A stretch of DNA of 32,364 bases from Clostridiales bacterium (GCA_019416395.1 DXXH01000022.1:1-32364); one strand, 5' to 3'. Positions 1 to 7,531 are shown, numbered from the stretch's first letter. The notes: a model not told the origin generated them from the sequence alone. Numbers and translations are program-made.

Positions 1-394
1 GTCCCAAAATTCCCTGCACTTCGGGGTGGTCCTTGTCTCCCGCCAACAGAAAGACTTTTCCTTCCTCACCAGATTGTTCCGCCAGCTTGTGAATTTTTTT
101 CACAAAAGGACAAGTAGCGTCCACATAGGGCAGCCCCAGAGCCTGGATTTTCTCTTCCGCATCCCGGGGGATCCCGTGGGAACGAATCACCAGGGTATAC
201 CCAGGCGGGGTTTCCTCCGGGGTGTTCACAATCTTCACCCCGCGGGACGCAAAATCAGCGATCACCTGGGGATTGTGGATGATGGGCCCCAGGGTAGCCG
301 CCAGTTTTCCTTCTTCCAACAGCTTGTAAACCGTATTCACCGCCCGGTCCACGCCAAAACAGAATCCGGCAGTGGAAGCGACTTCAACCTTCAT
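1..394 (-). CDS. ispH: 4-hydroxy-3-methylbut-2-enyl diphosphate reductase (IspH/LytB), C-terminal part outside window
   Basis: IspH makes IPP and DMAPP from HMBPP in the last step of the MEP isoprenoid pathway, using a [4Fe-4S] cluster. About 131 codons are present and the gene runs off the left edge, so a fused S1 domain, common in Clostridia, cannot be judged. The protein opens with MKVEVASTAGFCFGVDRAV; Cys12 and Cys95 (in DATCPFV) are the first two cluster ligands of the family. The IIHNPQV, RSHGIPR and GDKDHPEVQGI motifs are also present, with the substrate-binding histidines H40 and H73. The ATG at 394 has an AGGAGG box in the end of plsC and overlaps that gene by 11 bases, which indicates translational coupling. 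It is the last gene seen of the rpiR-HI0933-cmk-plsC-ispH operon. Confidence 0.95.
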   Translation of the reverse strand, partial: MKVEVASTAGFCFGVDRAVNTVYKLLEEGKLAATLGPIIHNPQVIADFASRGVKIVNTPEETPPGYTLVIRSHGIPRDAEEKIQALGLPYVDATCPFVKKIHKLAEQSGEEGKVFLLAGDKDHPEVQGILG

Positions 395-1088
395 GAGGCG
401 CCTCCTGCTTGGGAGATTCCGGCACAGGGTCCGGGGGCAGCCCCAAAGCTTTCAGGGATTCCGCCCGCAGGTCGGCGATATAGCTCATAATGGTGCGGCT
501 GGCCCGGCGTAGCTGCATGCTGGAATCGTCTTTGATGTTCAGTTCTTCCGGAGAAATGGGCTTGCCAAAACGGATCATAGTCCGCTTGAAAGGCCCAGGC
601 CGTTTGCCGTCCCCAGCGGTGATGCACACCGGCACCACAGGGGATTTTGTCTCATAGGCAAGCAGGGCGGCGCCTGTCTTGGGCTTTTGCAGCCTGCCGT
701 CCTTGGAACGGTGTCCTTCGATGAACACCCCTACCACGCCGTTCTGTTTCAGCAACGCGTAGGCGTCCTCCAAAGCGTCGCTGCCGCCGGTTCCCCGCTT
801 CACCGGGAACGCTCCCAGCATGCGGAACAACCCGCCCAGAAACTTGTTCTGGAACAGCTCTTCTTTGGCCATGTAAAATACCTGGCGCTTCTGGGAAAGC
901 CCCAAAAGTACCGGATCACGTTTGGCCAGGTGGTTGCTGCACAACAGCACCGGACCTTCTTTGGGAACGTTCTCAGCTCCCACCACTTTCATTCGGAATA
1001 CCAGGTGAAAATACCCCCACAGAAGAATCTGCCCTATAAAATAGAGCCCATTTTTCCGTTTTGGCGTATAGTCCCGCTCTTCGTTCAC
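384..1088 (-). CDS. plsC: 1-acyl-sn-glycerol-3-phosphate acyltransferase (PlsC family)
   Basis: PlsC-type acyltransferases add the second acyl chain to lysophosphatidic acid at the membrane during phospholipid synthesis. The catalytic HX4D motif is present as NHLAKRD (His53, Asp58), followed by the FPVKRG block near residue 95, the EGHRS block near residue 124 (usually EGTRS) and a PVVPV block. A hydrophobic segment near residues 17-32 can anchor it. The GTG at 1088 is preferred: the AAGGAG at 1098-1103 lies 9 bases before it but only 3 bases before the in-frame GTG at 1094. The gene sits between cmk (53-base gap) and ispH (11-base overlap), the usual clostridial order. The Thr to His change in EGTRS is unusual but lies outside the catalytic pair. 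Confidence 0.9.
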   Translation of the reverse strand: MNEERDYTPKRKNGLYFIGQILLWGYFHLVFRMKVVGAENVPKEGPVLLCSNHLAKRDPVLLGLSQKRQVFYMAKEELFQNKFLGGLFRMLGAFPVKRGTGGSDALEDAYALLKQNGVVGVFIEGHRSKDGRLQKPKTGAALLAYETKSPVVPVCITAGDGKRPGPFKRTMIRFGKPISPEELNIKDDSSMQLRRASRTIMSYIADLRAESLKALGLPPDPVPESPKQEAPHEG

Positions 1089-1141
1089 CCACACCGACTC
1101 CTTCCATCATTCATTTTCCCAAACCCAATTTGTTGGAAGCG

Positions 1142-1804
1142 TTACAGCCGCTCCCGGACAAGCTCCACCAGCCGTTCTACCGACCGCTCAAAGCTATCGT
1201 CACTGGTGTCCAGCAGCACAGAATCCTCCGCCGGCCGCAGGGGCGCGGTCTCCCGGTGGGAATCCTGATAGTCCCGTTGTTCAATGTCCCGTAGAATGGA
1301 TTGATAATCCGCCTTCTGACCGCTTTCTTCCAGCTGCCGCACCCGGCGCCGGGCACGCTCTTCTGGAGAAGCTGTCAGGAATACTTTCAGCTGGGCATGG
1401 GGCAGCACTACCGTCCCAATATCCCGGCCGTCCATCAACACATTGTTCTGCTCCGCCAAGTCCCGCTGGAGTTGCAGCAAATAAGCCCGCACTGCCGGAA
1501 TGGCCGAACAGGCCGATGTGGCCATGGATACCTCTGGGGTACGGATCAGACCGGTCACGTCTTCCCCGTTCAGCACCATTTTCTGACCCTGTTCCGTGTA
1601 CTCCATGCCAATGTGGATCTCCGGCAGCAACCCTTCCACAGCCGTCCCGTCATGGGGATCCACCCCCTGACGCAGTACGTACAGGGCAATGGTGCGGTAC
1701 AGCGCTCCCGTATCCACATAGACAAATCCAAGCTGCTTGGCAACCGCCTTGGCAACGCTGCTCTTTCCTGCCCCGGCGGGGCCATCGATCGCAACTGCAA
1801 ACAT
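1142..1804 (-). CDS. cmk: (d)CMP kinase
   Basis: Cytidylate kinase phosphorylates CMP and dCMP with ATP, recycling the CMP released by phospholipid and CMP-sugar reactions. The 220-residue protein has the expected family length. It starts MFAVAIDGPAGAGKSSVAK with the P-loop at residues 8-15. DTGALYR, the MDGRDIGTVVLP block and the LTASPEERARRR lid region are all present. The ATG has a GAGGTG ribosome site about 8 bases upstream. It lies 113 bases after the flavoprotein gene and shortly before plsC on the same strand, so it should be co-transcribed with them. Confidence 0.96.
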   Translation of the reverse strand: MFAVAIDGPAGAGKSSVAKAVAKQLGFVYVDTGALYRTIALYVLRQGVDPHDGTAVEGLLPEIHIGMEYTEQGQKMVLNGEDVTGLIRTPEVSMATSACSAIPAVRAYLLQLQRDLAEQNNVLMDGRDIGTVVLPHAQLKVFLTASPEERARRRVRQLEESGQKADYQSILRDIEQRDYQDSHRETAPLRPAEDSVLLDTSDDSFERSVERLVELVRERL

Positions 1805-1917
1805 TTTCTATACACCTCATTTTCCATAGTCCGCTTCGGCTGTTCTGGTCTTTCACCTGTTGGGGCATCCCCGGCAGGGCTGCCATTGCAGCCGCGAACC
1901 CATATAAGACGCCGTAT

Positions 1918-3167
1918 TTACTTCTGCCCGGTGCTTTCGCCATTTCCCGCGTGCATTCCCGCCAACCTGCCGGTGGCAAAAGCGATTTGCAGGTTATAGC
2001 CCCCTGTGTAAGCGTCGGCGTCCAGGATCTCCCCAGCGAAATAGAGACCTTTCACCAATTTAGATTCCATGGTCTGGGGGCTGACTTCCTTCAAGCTGAT
2101 ACCGCCCGCGGTGACGATGGCTTCTGCGATGGGCCGGAACCCTTCGATCTCCACAGGGAAATCTTTCAGCAAAGCGCCCAAGCTGTGGCGCTGCTCTTTT
2201 GTCACGGAATGGCACCGGGTTTCCCCCGGAATGCCGCTGCGTTCCACAATGACCGGGATCATCTTCTGAGGAAGCAGCTCTTCCAAAGAATTGGCGAAAA
2301 TTTTATTTTTATGCGCTTCCAATTCTCGGACCAGCCGGGCATCCAGCTGTTGGATCTCCAAGGCCGGTTTCAAATCGATATGAAAGGTGTACTTTCCCGG
2401 CTCCATGGGCCGCAAATGGGCAGAAGCGCTCAGCACCGTAGGCCCAGAAAGGCCAAAATGGGTGAACAGCAATTCCCCAAAATCCTTGTAAACCGGTTTC
2501 TTTTTTCCCTTGGCTGTCACCCAAACACCGCAATTGCGCAGGGAAAGGCCCATCATACGCTGGCACCAATCCCCCCGTTCCACCAAGGGCACCAGGGAAG
2601 GGGCAGGTTCCACAATGGTGTGCCCCAAGGCAGCAGCCAGCCGGAATCCGTCCCCATTGGAGCCAGTGCCTGGATAGGACGCGCCACCACAGGCCAAGAT
2701 GACCGAATTTCCCCGGTAAACGCTTTTTCCGGCCCGCACCCCGGTCACGTGGCCCTCTTCCGTCAAAACTTCCGTCACCGGTTCCCGGGCTACCTTGGCG
2801 CCTTGGGCGTAGCGCTCTAAGGCGTCGGCGATGTGGTGGGCGTTGTCTGAAACTGGAAAGACTCTCCGCCCCCGTTCTGTTTTCAAAGGTACGCCCAATC
2901 CCTCAAAAAAGCCATGGTATCTTCCGGAGAAAATGCGGACAGGGCTCCATAGAGGAATTTCCCGCCCCGCGGGCAGGCCGCCACCACGTCTTCCACCGGG
3001 CAGTGGTTTGTCACGTTGCACCGGCCTTTCCCGGTGATGCGCACTTTCCTGCCCAAGACCTTATTCTTATCAAAGAGGCACACGGATTTTCCCCGGCTCA
3101 CTGCCATTCCGGCAGCCATCAAGCCGGCAGCGCCGCCGCCCACCACAAGGACGTCAAATTGTTCCAA
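1918..3167 (-). pseudogene. HI0933-family NAD(P)/FAD-dependent oxidoreductase, frameshifted
   Basis: The family (HI0933/YhiN, BaiN-like flavoproteins) binds FAD through an N-terminal Rossmann fold. Its substrate is mostly unknown. The first frame, from a TTG start at 3167, carries GGGAAGLMAAG (residues 10-20) and the GRKVRITGKGRCNVTN block, then stops at 2883. The rest of the protein is in the next frame and runs to 1918, with GVPLKTERGRRVFPVSD, the CGGASYPGTGSNGDG block, ITAGGIS-like VTAGGISLKEV and a C-terminal GEILDADAYTGGYNLQIAFATG FAD block. The break lies at six T residues (2905-2910, minus sense). One extra T would restore the expected MAFFEGLGVPLKTE. The TTG start lies 5 bases after the rpiR stop. 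It may be a real mutation, a homopolymer read error, or slippage. Confidence 0.88.
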
Positions 3168-3172
3168 TGGCT

Positions 3173-4045
3173 TCAGCTGCCCTTCTCATCTACTTTTTCA
3201 TACACGCCATACTCGTCCCAGATGTCCTCGATTTTCCGCAAGGTATCCGCCACTTCGTCCTTTTTCTTGATGGCCACGGTGACGATCAGGGCATTGATAA
3301 TGCTCAGCGGCCCTACCAGGGAATCCACAAAGGACACCATGTCGCTGCGGGCCAGCAACACATGGGAAGCGTACTGGGCCAGAGGCGACAGGGGGCTGTC
3401 GGTGATGGCCACAGTGGTCGCCTTCTGGGAAGAGGCGTATTTCATGGTTTTCACGGCCTTTTTCGAGTACCGGGGGAAACTGATGGCGATCACAGCGTCC
3501 CCTTCCCCGATGCGCACCATCTGCTGGAGTATGGTGGCTTCGCTGGTGGCTTCCACCAGATGCACCGTGTCAAACACCAGCCGCAGGTAATGAGCCAAAA
3601 ACGTGGCCAGAGCCAAAGAGCTTCCAGCGCCCAGCACGTAGACCTTTTTGGCTCCTACCAAAGCGTCCGCCGCCCGGTAAAAAGCCTCTTGATCTACATT
3701 TTCCTTGGTCCGCTTCAAAATGTCAATATCCTGGTCCACTACAGCGTCCAAAAGTTTTCGCGTTTCAATATTTCTGGACGTTCTCTCCAACCGCTGAACA
3801 CTGGTCATCTTGCTGCGGATCACCTCTTGCATGGCCTGTTGCAGCGCCGGATAGCCCGAGTATCCGATCTCTGTTGCAAACCGCACCACGGTGGATTCGC
3901 TGACCCCCACGGTAGCCCCCAGCTTTGATGCCGTCATAAACGCCACTTTGTCGGAATGTTCTTCAATATACCGGGCGATCATTCGCTGGCCTTTGGAGAA
4001 ATTGGCGCTGTGCTGGCGGATCCGCTCGGATAGCTGGCTGTTCAT
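3173..4045 (-). CDS. RpiR/MurR-family transcriptional regulator (HTH plus SIS domain)
   Basis: Members bind DNA with an N-terminal HTH and sense phosphosugars with a C-terminal SIS domain. The 290-residue protein has the usual length. The HTH spans about residues 20-75, with the recognition part ASKLGATVGVSESTVVRFATEIGYSGY. The SIS domain, about 125-265, contains VYVLGAGSSLALATF and the SFPRYSKKAVKTMKYA block. The ATG has a strong GGAAGGAAG ribosome site. It is the first gene of the operon with the flavoprotein, cmk, plsC and ispH, and the AT-rich region upstream carries palindromes. The ligand cannot be predicted. A sugar-phosphate sensor at the head of a lipid and isoprenoid precursor operon is noteworthy. 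Confidence 0.93.
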   Translation of the reverse strand: MNSQLSERIRQHSANFSKGQRMIARYIEEHSDKVAFMTASKLGATVGVSESTVVRFATEIGYSGYPALQQAMQEVIRSKMTSVQRLERTSRNIETRKLLDAVVDQDIDILKRTKENVDQEAFYRAADALVGAKKVYVLGAGSSLALATFLAHYLRLVFDTVHLVEATSEATILQQMVRIGEGDAVIAISFPRYSKKAVKTMKYASSQKATTVAITDSPLSPLAQYASHVLLARSDMVSFVDSLVGPLSIINALIVTVAIKKKDEVADTLRKIEDIWDEYGVYEKVDEKGS

Positions 4046-4140
4046 TTTCTTCCTTCCTTTCCTGTCACCCTCTCGAAAGGGTTTACCGCGTAATGGAATA
4101 TCTCATTCATTCTACGGCTTTCTCTTGCAAAAAGCAAGGG

Positions 4141-4152
4141 ATTCTTAAGAAT
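4141..4152. promoter_or_regulatory. Perfect palindrome ATTCTTAAGAAT, candidate operator of rpiR
   Basis: The 12-base palindrome lies 96 bases before the rpiR start and is flanked by GGG on one side and CTCCC on the other. RpiR-type regulators bind palindromic sites and often control their own gene. The assignment is inference. Confidence 0.35.
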
Positions 4153-4186
4153 CTCCCCTATTTTAAGCCCAATTTTGCAAGATTAT

Positions 4187-4201
4187 TTTTCGAAATTTCA
4201 A
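4187..4201. promoter_or_regulatory. Overlapping AT-rich palindromes TTTCGAAA and GAAATTTC
   Basis: The two 8-base palindromes share bases in TTTCGAAATTTCAAA. They lie about 145 bases upstream of rpiR and could be a regulator site, or only AT-rich promoter DNA. Confidence 0.25.
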
Positions 4202-4321
4202 AATACCAGGATATCAAAAAAGACGCGTTGCAAAACAGCCTCTTGCAGTGCGCCTTATATACCAAGAAAAACAGCTTCCTTTTCCTGAAAAATGCCCCAA
4301 GCGAACAGCCCTTCCCACCGT

Positions 4322-4356
4322 GTTGCACGCCTGTTCGCCGGCACGGGCGAAGCAAC
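4322..4356. other. Two-part stem-loop in the intergenic region
   Basis: GTTGC (4322-4326) pairs with GCAAC (4352-4356), and TTCGCC (4334-4339) pairs with GGCGAA (4346-4351) around a 6-base loop. A 7-base bulge lies on one side. No T-run follows on either strand, so it is not a standard terminator. The function is unknown. Confidence 0.4.
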
Positions 4357-4418
4357 TCTTTCCCTCGCTGGTAACACAATTCGGGGGCCACCGCCCATAC
4401 AGCGACAGCCCCTGTCTT

Positions 4419-4958
4419 TTATTTTCCTTTCAGAATCTTCCCCAACCGGGGGTGAAGCCTGTGCAAATACTGGACAATCAGCCCTTCCAGTGCCAAATCG
4501 TACACCACAAATACTCCGTTTCCCAAAACCAGCAACACGACCGGGCCAATGGGGCCTAAAATGGAGAGGGTTTCCAACGGGATTCCCAACACGTAAATGG
4601 AAAGAAGCACTTCCAACGCCACCGCGGCGTTAAACACCAGCAACTTGGCAATATACCGGAGCACCCTGTTTTTAATCCGCCCCAACACGGCGAACAGCGC
4701 CGGATAATGGCCGAAAAACAACAGATAAAATAAGAAGGCTTCCCGGTCTGGGGCCAGCAGGAAAGAAAGGACACTGCACACGCCATACACGCCCACTGCC
4801 CAGGAAAGCCCCGCTTCCACCACTACGGGGATCAGCAAGCACCCGGCAATGGCAGGCAGTGCCAGGGTGGCCATGGGGGCCACTCCCGTCAAAAACAGGA
4901 GAACGGTGGAGAGCGCTGCCATCACACCGCAAAACGCCAGCTTCATGGAATTTTTCAC
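4419..4958 (-). CDS. Multipass membrane protein of unknown function
   Basis: The 179-residue protein is very hydrophobic, with five or six predicted membrane segments (about residues 6-26, 30-50, 52-68, 72-93, 104-126, 134-158) and a short basic C-terminus. The N-terminal pattern MKLAFCGVMAALSTVLLFLTG resembles the first helix of small integral membrane proteins such as ECF-transporter S components, but no substrate motif is recognised, so the family stays open. The GTG at 4958 has AAAGGAG 10 bases upstream; the ATG at 4946 is too far from it. It follows the J-domain gene after 36 bases and is probably in the same operon. Confidence 0.75.
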   Translation of the reverse strand: MKNSMKLAFCGVMAALSTVLLFLTGVAPMATLALPAIAGCLLIPVVVEAGLSWAVGVYGVCSVLSFLLAPDREAFLFYLLFFGHYPALFAVLGRIKNRVLRYIAKLLVFNAAVALEVLLSIYVLGIPLETLSILGPIGPVVLLVLGNGVFVVYDLALEGLIVQYLHRLHPRLGKILKGK

Positions 4959-4994
4959 ACGCCTCTGTCTCCTTTCCCAGCCGGTTTCCCCGCC

Positions 4995-5615
4995 TTAGCA
5001 GCAGGAAATCAAATCACCGCCCATGCACTCGCAGCAACAGTCGGCGCAAATCAGGGTGGAGCACATATCACAGGAGTTGCAGCTTCCCGCGTTCATATTG
5101 GCGTTGGGACGGTATCCGCCATACACCCCGGAGCCCTGATTCATGGCCTGGTTCAAGGCCGCGCTGTATTCCGGATTCCCCGGATCCATCTGGCAGGCTC
5201 TGGAAAAGTGATCTTTGGCCTCTTCCAGCCAGCCACGGCGGTAAAGCACCGAGCCCTTGAGGAAATACCATTCGGCGTTGCGCCGCTCCGGAGGCACCCC
5301 ATTGAGGATCTGTTCCGCGTCGGCGATCCGGCCAGACATAATCAGGCTGCGCACGTCGTTGAAACCGGAATTCCCGTTCTGGCCCACATTGTTGTAAGCC
5401 CCGTTATAGCTCCGGTTCCCCCCGCCTTTCCGCTGGGCGGTAATGGTGTCATAGGCCTCGTTGATCTCTTTCATCTTTTCGTCGGCCAGGTCCTTTAACG
5501 GGCTGTCGGCGTACTGGTCCGGGTGGTACTTCTTGGCCAGTTTCCGGTAGGCGTCCTTGATCTCTTCGTCTGTGGCGGTGGGCGAAACCCCTAACACTTT
5601 ATACGGGTCTGTCAT
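4995..5615 (-). CDS. J-domain protein with TPR-like repeat and cysteine-rich C-terminus
   Basis: The N-terminal 65 residues are a J domain (DPYKVLGVSPTATDEEIKDAYRK, then the HPD motif in KKYHPDQYA), which stimulates Hsp70/DnaK ATPase. A Gly/Asn-rich linker follows. Residues about 85-155 form TPR-like helices (AEWYFLKGSVLYRRGWLEEAKDHF). The last 30 residues hold ten cysteines in SCNSCDMC...CADCCCECMGG...SCC, a likely metal-binding or redox tail not found in classical DnaJ. The classical DnaJ zinc-finger and substrate domains are absent. The ATG at 5615 has AGGAG 8 bases upstream; a GTG directly before it at 5618 would add one residue. It lies between the DUF5685 gene and the membrane-protein gene. 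Confidence 0.9.
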   Translation of the reverse strand: MTDPYKVLGVSPTATDEEIKDAYRKLAKKYHPDQYADSPLKDLADEKMKEINEAYDTITAQRKGGGNRSYNGAYNNVGQNGNSGFNDVRSLIMSGRIADAEQILNGVPPERRNAEWYFLKGSVLYRRGWLEEAKDHFSRACQMDPGNPEYSAALNQAMNQGSGVYGGYRPNANMNAGSCNSCDMCSTLICADCCCECMGGDLISCC

Positions 5616-5641
5616 CACTGTTTCTCCTTTTTTACCGCGAA

Positions 5642-5656
5642 TCCGCCCAGGGCGGA
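5642..5656. other. Perfect hairpin in the leader of the J-domain gene
   Basis: TCCGCCC and GGGCGGA form a 7-base perfect inverted repeat around a single base, just upstream of the AAAAAGGAG ribosome site of the J-domain gene. No T-run follows. It could affect mRNA stability or translation. Confidence 0.3.
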
Positions 5657-5691
5657 CTGTTTATACCTCGGTTGTTGATGCTAAATCTATG

Positions 5692-5709
5692 CAAAAGCCC
5701 AAAGGGCCT
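5692..5709 (-). terminator. Weak intrinsic terminator after the DUF5685 gene
   Basis: In minus sense, AGGCCC-TTT-GGGCTT is followed directly by TTTGC, 20 bases after the DUF5685 stop. The stem is short and the T-run weak, so partial read-through into the J-domain gene is likely. Confidence 0.4.
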
Positions 5710-5728
5710 CTTGGCAAATGTTCCCCGC

Positions 5729-6646
5729 TTACCGCAGGTCTTCCGGCTCAGGGCGTTTCCGCCGCTTTTCCCGAATGTGCAAAAACAAGATCTCCCGCTG
5801 GATTTCCGGCAGCCCTTTGAACACTACATTTTCCAGAATGGGCCCGAAATTCCCCAGATCCAACAGGTTGAAGGCCAACACCATCTGGGCGGCGGTGGCG
5901 TTCAGCGCCTGGTTGCACGCCTCATCGGCAGCCTTCCGCTCTTCGGGGGTCAGCTCTTCTTTCCCCTCTAATCCCAGTCTGGGAATAAAGGGATTGAACG
6001 CTTTCTCTTTTAAATCGTCCATCAAATCGTCGGCAGCGTCCATCAGGTAAACCCACCGGCCTAGAAAATAGCCAAACCGCTCCAAGGGCGCCCGCTGGCT
6101 TTGGTCACACTGGGCAAGCTCCTGGAACAGCGCCGCCAAAAGCCGGGCCGTAGGCTCAGCGCAAGCGTCCATGCCGCCCCCGGAAGCTTCCGCTTCCCGC
6201 TGGCCGTCCATGGCCCGCTGGGCTTCCTGGGCCAGGAAAGGGTATTCCTTTTCCGCTTTTTTTGCTTTCCGTGACACAAAGGGCAAAAATATCCGGCTGC
6301 CAAAGGAGTTCCAAAAGCTGTCGTCTTCCAAGTTATCCCGAAGCTTGTGATACGTCAGCAGCACGGAAAGAGCCGCCGCCTTGTGATAGGCTTCCCCATC
6401 GGACTCTAGAAAATCACAGCGTTTCAGCGGATTCATCACGCATCTGCCGTGACGCAGGGAAAGTTTTGTCTCCTGGGTGGAAAGAATCAGCAAAGCGTAA
6501 AAGGTGCAGTCGTAACTCAGGGTAAAGGAAGCAAGCCGCCCGTAGTGCTTTTGCAGCGCTTTGCAAAGCTGGCAATAGGCCGCCTTGTACTGGTCGTATT
6601 CCCGCACCAGCAGCTCCGATTTAAAGGGACGCACATAGCCGAACAT
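5729..6646 (-). CDS. DUF5685 family protein, isoprenoid-synthase-like motif
   Basis: The 305-residue protein begins MFGYVRPFKSELLVREYDQY and carries YCQLCKAL (Cys25, Cys28), YDCTFYALLI and GRCVMNPLKRCDF, the cysteine pattern that marks DUF5685. An Asp-rich motif, YLMDAADDLMDD (around residues 200-211), resembles the DDxxD motif of all-alpha isoprenoid/squalene synthases, which binds Mg-diphosphate. Whether it has prenyl-transfer activity is unknown. The ATG at 6646 gives the family N-terminus, with GGGTGGA upstream; a GTG at 6688 would add 14 residues without support. A sigma-A promoter lies at 6796-6824. The J-domain and membrane-protein genes follow on the same strand and may be functionally linked. 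Confidence 0.85.
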   Translation of the reverse strand: MFGYVRPFKSELLVREYDQYKAAYCQLCKALQKHYGRLASFTLSYDCTFYALLILSTQETKLSLRHGRCVMNPLKRCDFLESDGEAYHKAAALSVLLTYHKLRDNLEDDSFWNSFGSRIFLPFVSRKAKKAEKEYPFLAQEAQRAMDGQREAEASGGGMDACAEPTARLLAALFQELAQCDQSQRAPLERFGYFLGRWVYLMDAADDLMDDLKEKAFNPFIPRLGLEGKEELTPEERKAADEACNQALNATAAQMVLAFNLLDLGNFGPILENVVFKGLPEIQREILFLHIREKRRKRPEPEDLR

Positions 6647-6785
6647 ACGCAATTCCACCCGCCCGGGCTGTCCTTTCTGACGGGACACCCCGCCGTTTTC
6701 CCTGCAAAACGGACAGGGAAAATGAGTCCAACCGCCCTTTCGCGGAATTTATTGTATCCCATTCCAGCTCAGAGGTGTTGAACAC

Positions 6786-6797
6786 ATTGTAAACAAT
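6786..6797. promoter_or_regulatory. Inverted repeat ATTGT-AA-ACAAT at the start of the DUF5685 transcript
   Basis: The repeat overlaps the last two bases of the -10 box and covers the expected transcription start, a common repressor position. The binding protein is unknown. Confidence 0.35.
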
Positions 6798-6824
6798 TAT
6801 AGTCGAAATCCTTAGAAAACGCAA
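6796..6824 (-). promoter_or_regulatory. Sigma-A promoter of the DUF5685 operon
   Basis: In minus sense, TTGCGT (6819-6824) and a perfect TATAAT (6796-6801) are separated by 17 bases. The start point would be near 6789, giving a leader of about 140 bases before the ATG at 6646. Confidence 0.75.
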
Positions 6825-6826
6825 GA

Positions 6827-6840
6827 AAAACCCGGGTTTT
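6827..6840. promoter_or_regulatory. Perfect 14-base palindrome AAAACCCGGGTTTT beside the -35 box
   Basis: It lies directly upstream of the -35 box of the DUF5685 promoter and 14 bases from the terminator hairpin of the lipoprotein gene. It could be an operator or part of the terminator region; its function is unproven. Confidence 0.3.
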
Positions 6841-6849
6841 GGGCAGGTA

Positions 6850-6885
6850 AAACGAAAAGGGAGAGGTTTTCCCTCTCCCTTTTTG
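6850..6885 (-). terminator. Intrinsic terminator of the lipoprotein gene
   Basis: In minus sense, AAAGGGAGAGG and CCTCTCCCTTTT form an 11-base stem with a GAAAA loop, followed by CGTTTT. It starts 13 bases after the lipoprotein stop. It is nearly symmetric, with a T-run on the plus side as well. Confidence 0.8.
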
Positions 6886-6897
6886 TTTCACAGAAGC

Positions 6898-7494
6898 TTA
6901 TCCCATGCCATAAAAGAAATAGATAGCCTGTCCGCCCCAGGTCTCACAACTGTCCCATTCCGCCTGAATTTCATAGATCCAGCCACCTTCTTTCAGGACA
7001 AATCCTTCCCCTTCCAAAGGCACTTCCTGGCTTTCCGCGTCGTAATTCCCCCATTCCGTGTCGGGCCAACACAGGGCAGATACCCGGTCCGGAGCGGGGC
7101 CTTCCCAGCGAAGGTCCGCTTTCCCTTCCCCGTTGAGCTGGGGGAGCTGGCCCTCCATATCCAAAGGGTGGGGACTATCTGCACAAACTCCTTGCCCAGT
7201 ACCGTCTTCCTGTTCCACATACCAGCTGAAAGTTCCCCGCAAAGCATCCAGGGATACTTCCCCGCACTCCACTAAGAGAGCGCTGGGTTCCTGGGGGAGT
7301 GTTTGGGAATCCGCCTGTTCCTGAGGTGCCGGGCTCTCCTGAGACTCTGGATACTCCTGGGATACCGAACTTTCCTGGGACAGTTTCCCGGCACCTGGGT
7401 TTTCCGCCCGGTCACCGCCTTCCGCTCCGCAACCACAAAATGACGCCAAACACAGCAGCAGACTCAACCACACAACCGTCAAACCCTTCACCAT
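6898..7494 (-). CDS. Secreted lipoprotein of unknown function
   Basis: The 198-residue protein begins with a lysine, a hydrophobic stretch (TVVWLSLLLCLASF) and a cysteine pair, SFCGCG. Cys20 or Cys22 should be the lipidated residue, so the protein would be anchored on the outside of the membrane. A linker of about 45 residues rich in Ser, Gln, Glu and Pro (ESSVSQEYPESQESPAPQEQ) follows. A globular C-terminal domain rich in Trp, Gly and acidic residues begins near residue 72; it is not recognised. The ATG at 7494 is preceded by AAGGGG. It is flanked by terminators on both sides and is thus a single-gene unit. Confidence 0.75.
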   Translation of the reverse strand: MVKGLTVVWLSLLLCLASFCGCGAEGGDRAENPGAGKLSQESSVSQEYPESQESPAPQEQADSQTLPQEPSALLVECGEVSLDALRGTFSWYVEQEDGTGQGVCADSPHPLDMEGQLPQLNGEGKADLRWEGPAPDRVSALCWPDTEWGNYDAESQEVPLEGEGFVLKEGGWIYEIQAEWDSCETWGGQAIYFFYGMG

Positions 7495-7514
7495 TCTCGC
7501 CCCTTTCCAAACTG

Positions 7515-7531
7515 CCGGACGCTCTGTCCGG
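7515..7531. other. Hairpin CCGGAC-GCTCT-GTCCGG in the leader of the lipoprotein gene
   Basis: The 6-base perfect stem lies about 20 bases upstream of the start codon and next to the ribosome site. It has no T-run and may tune translation. Confidence 0.35.

Larger units (their letters stand above)
4046..4418. other. Intergenic region upstream of rpiR without a gene
   Basis: This 373-base stretch separates the membrane-protein gene from rpiR. No ORF with a convincing ribosome site or homology was found on either strand. The part nearest rpiR (4140-4300) is AT-rich and should hold the rpiR promoter, but no box pair with good spacing was seen. It contains a perfect 12-base palindrome, overlapping TTTCGAAA/GAAATTTC palindromes and, at 4322-4356, a two-part stem-loop. 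A clear intrinsic terminator for the membrane-protein gene is lacking; GACAGGGGCTGTC at its 3' end forms a hairpin but has no T-run. Confidence 0.6.
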
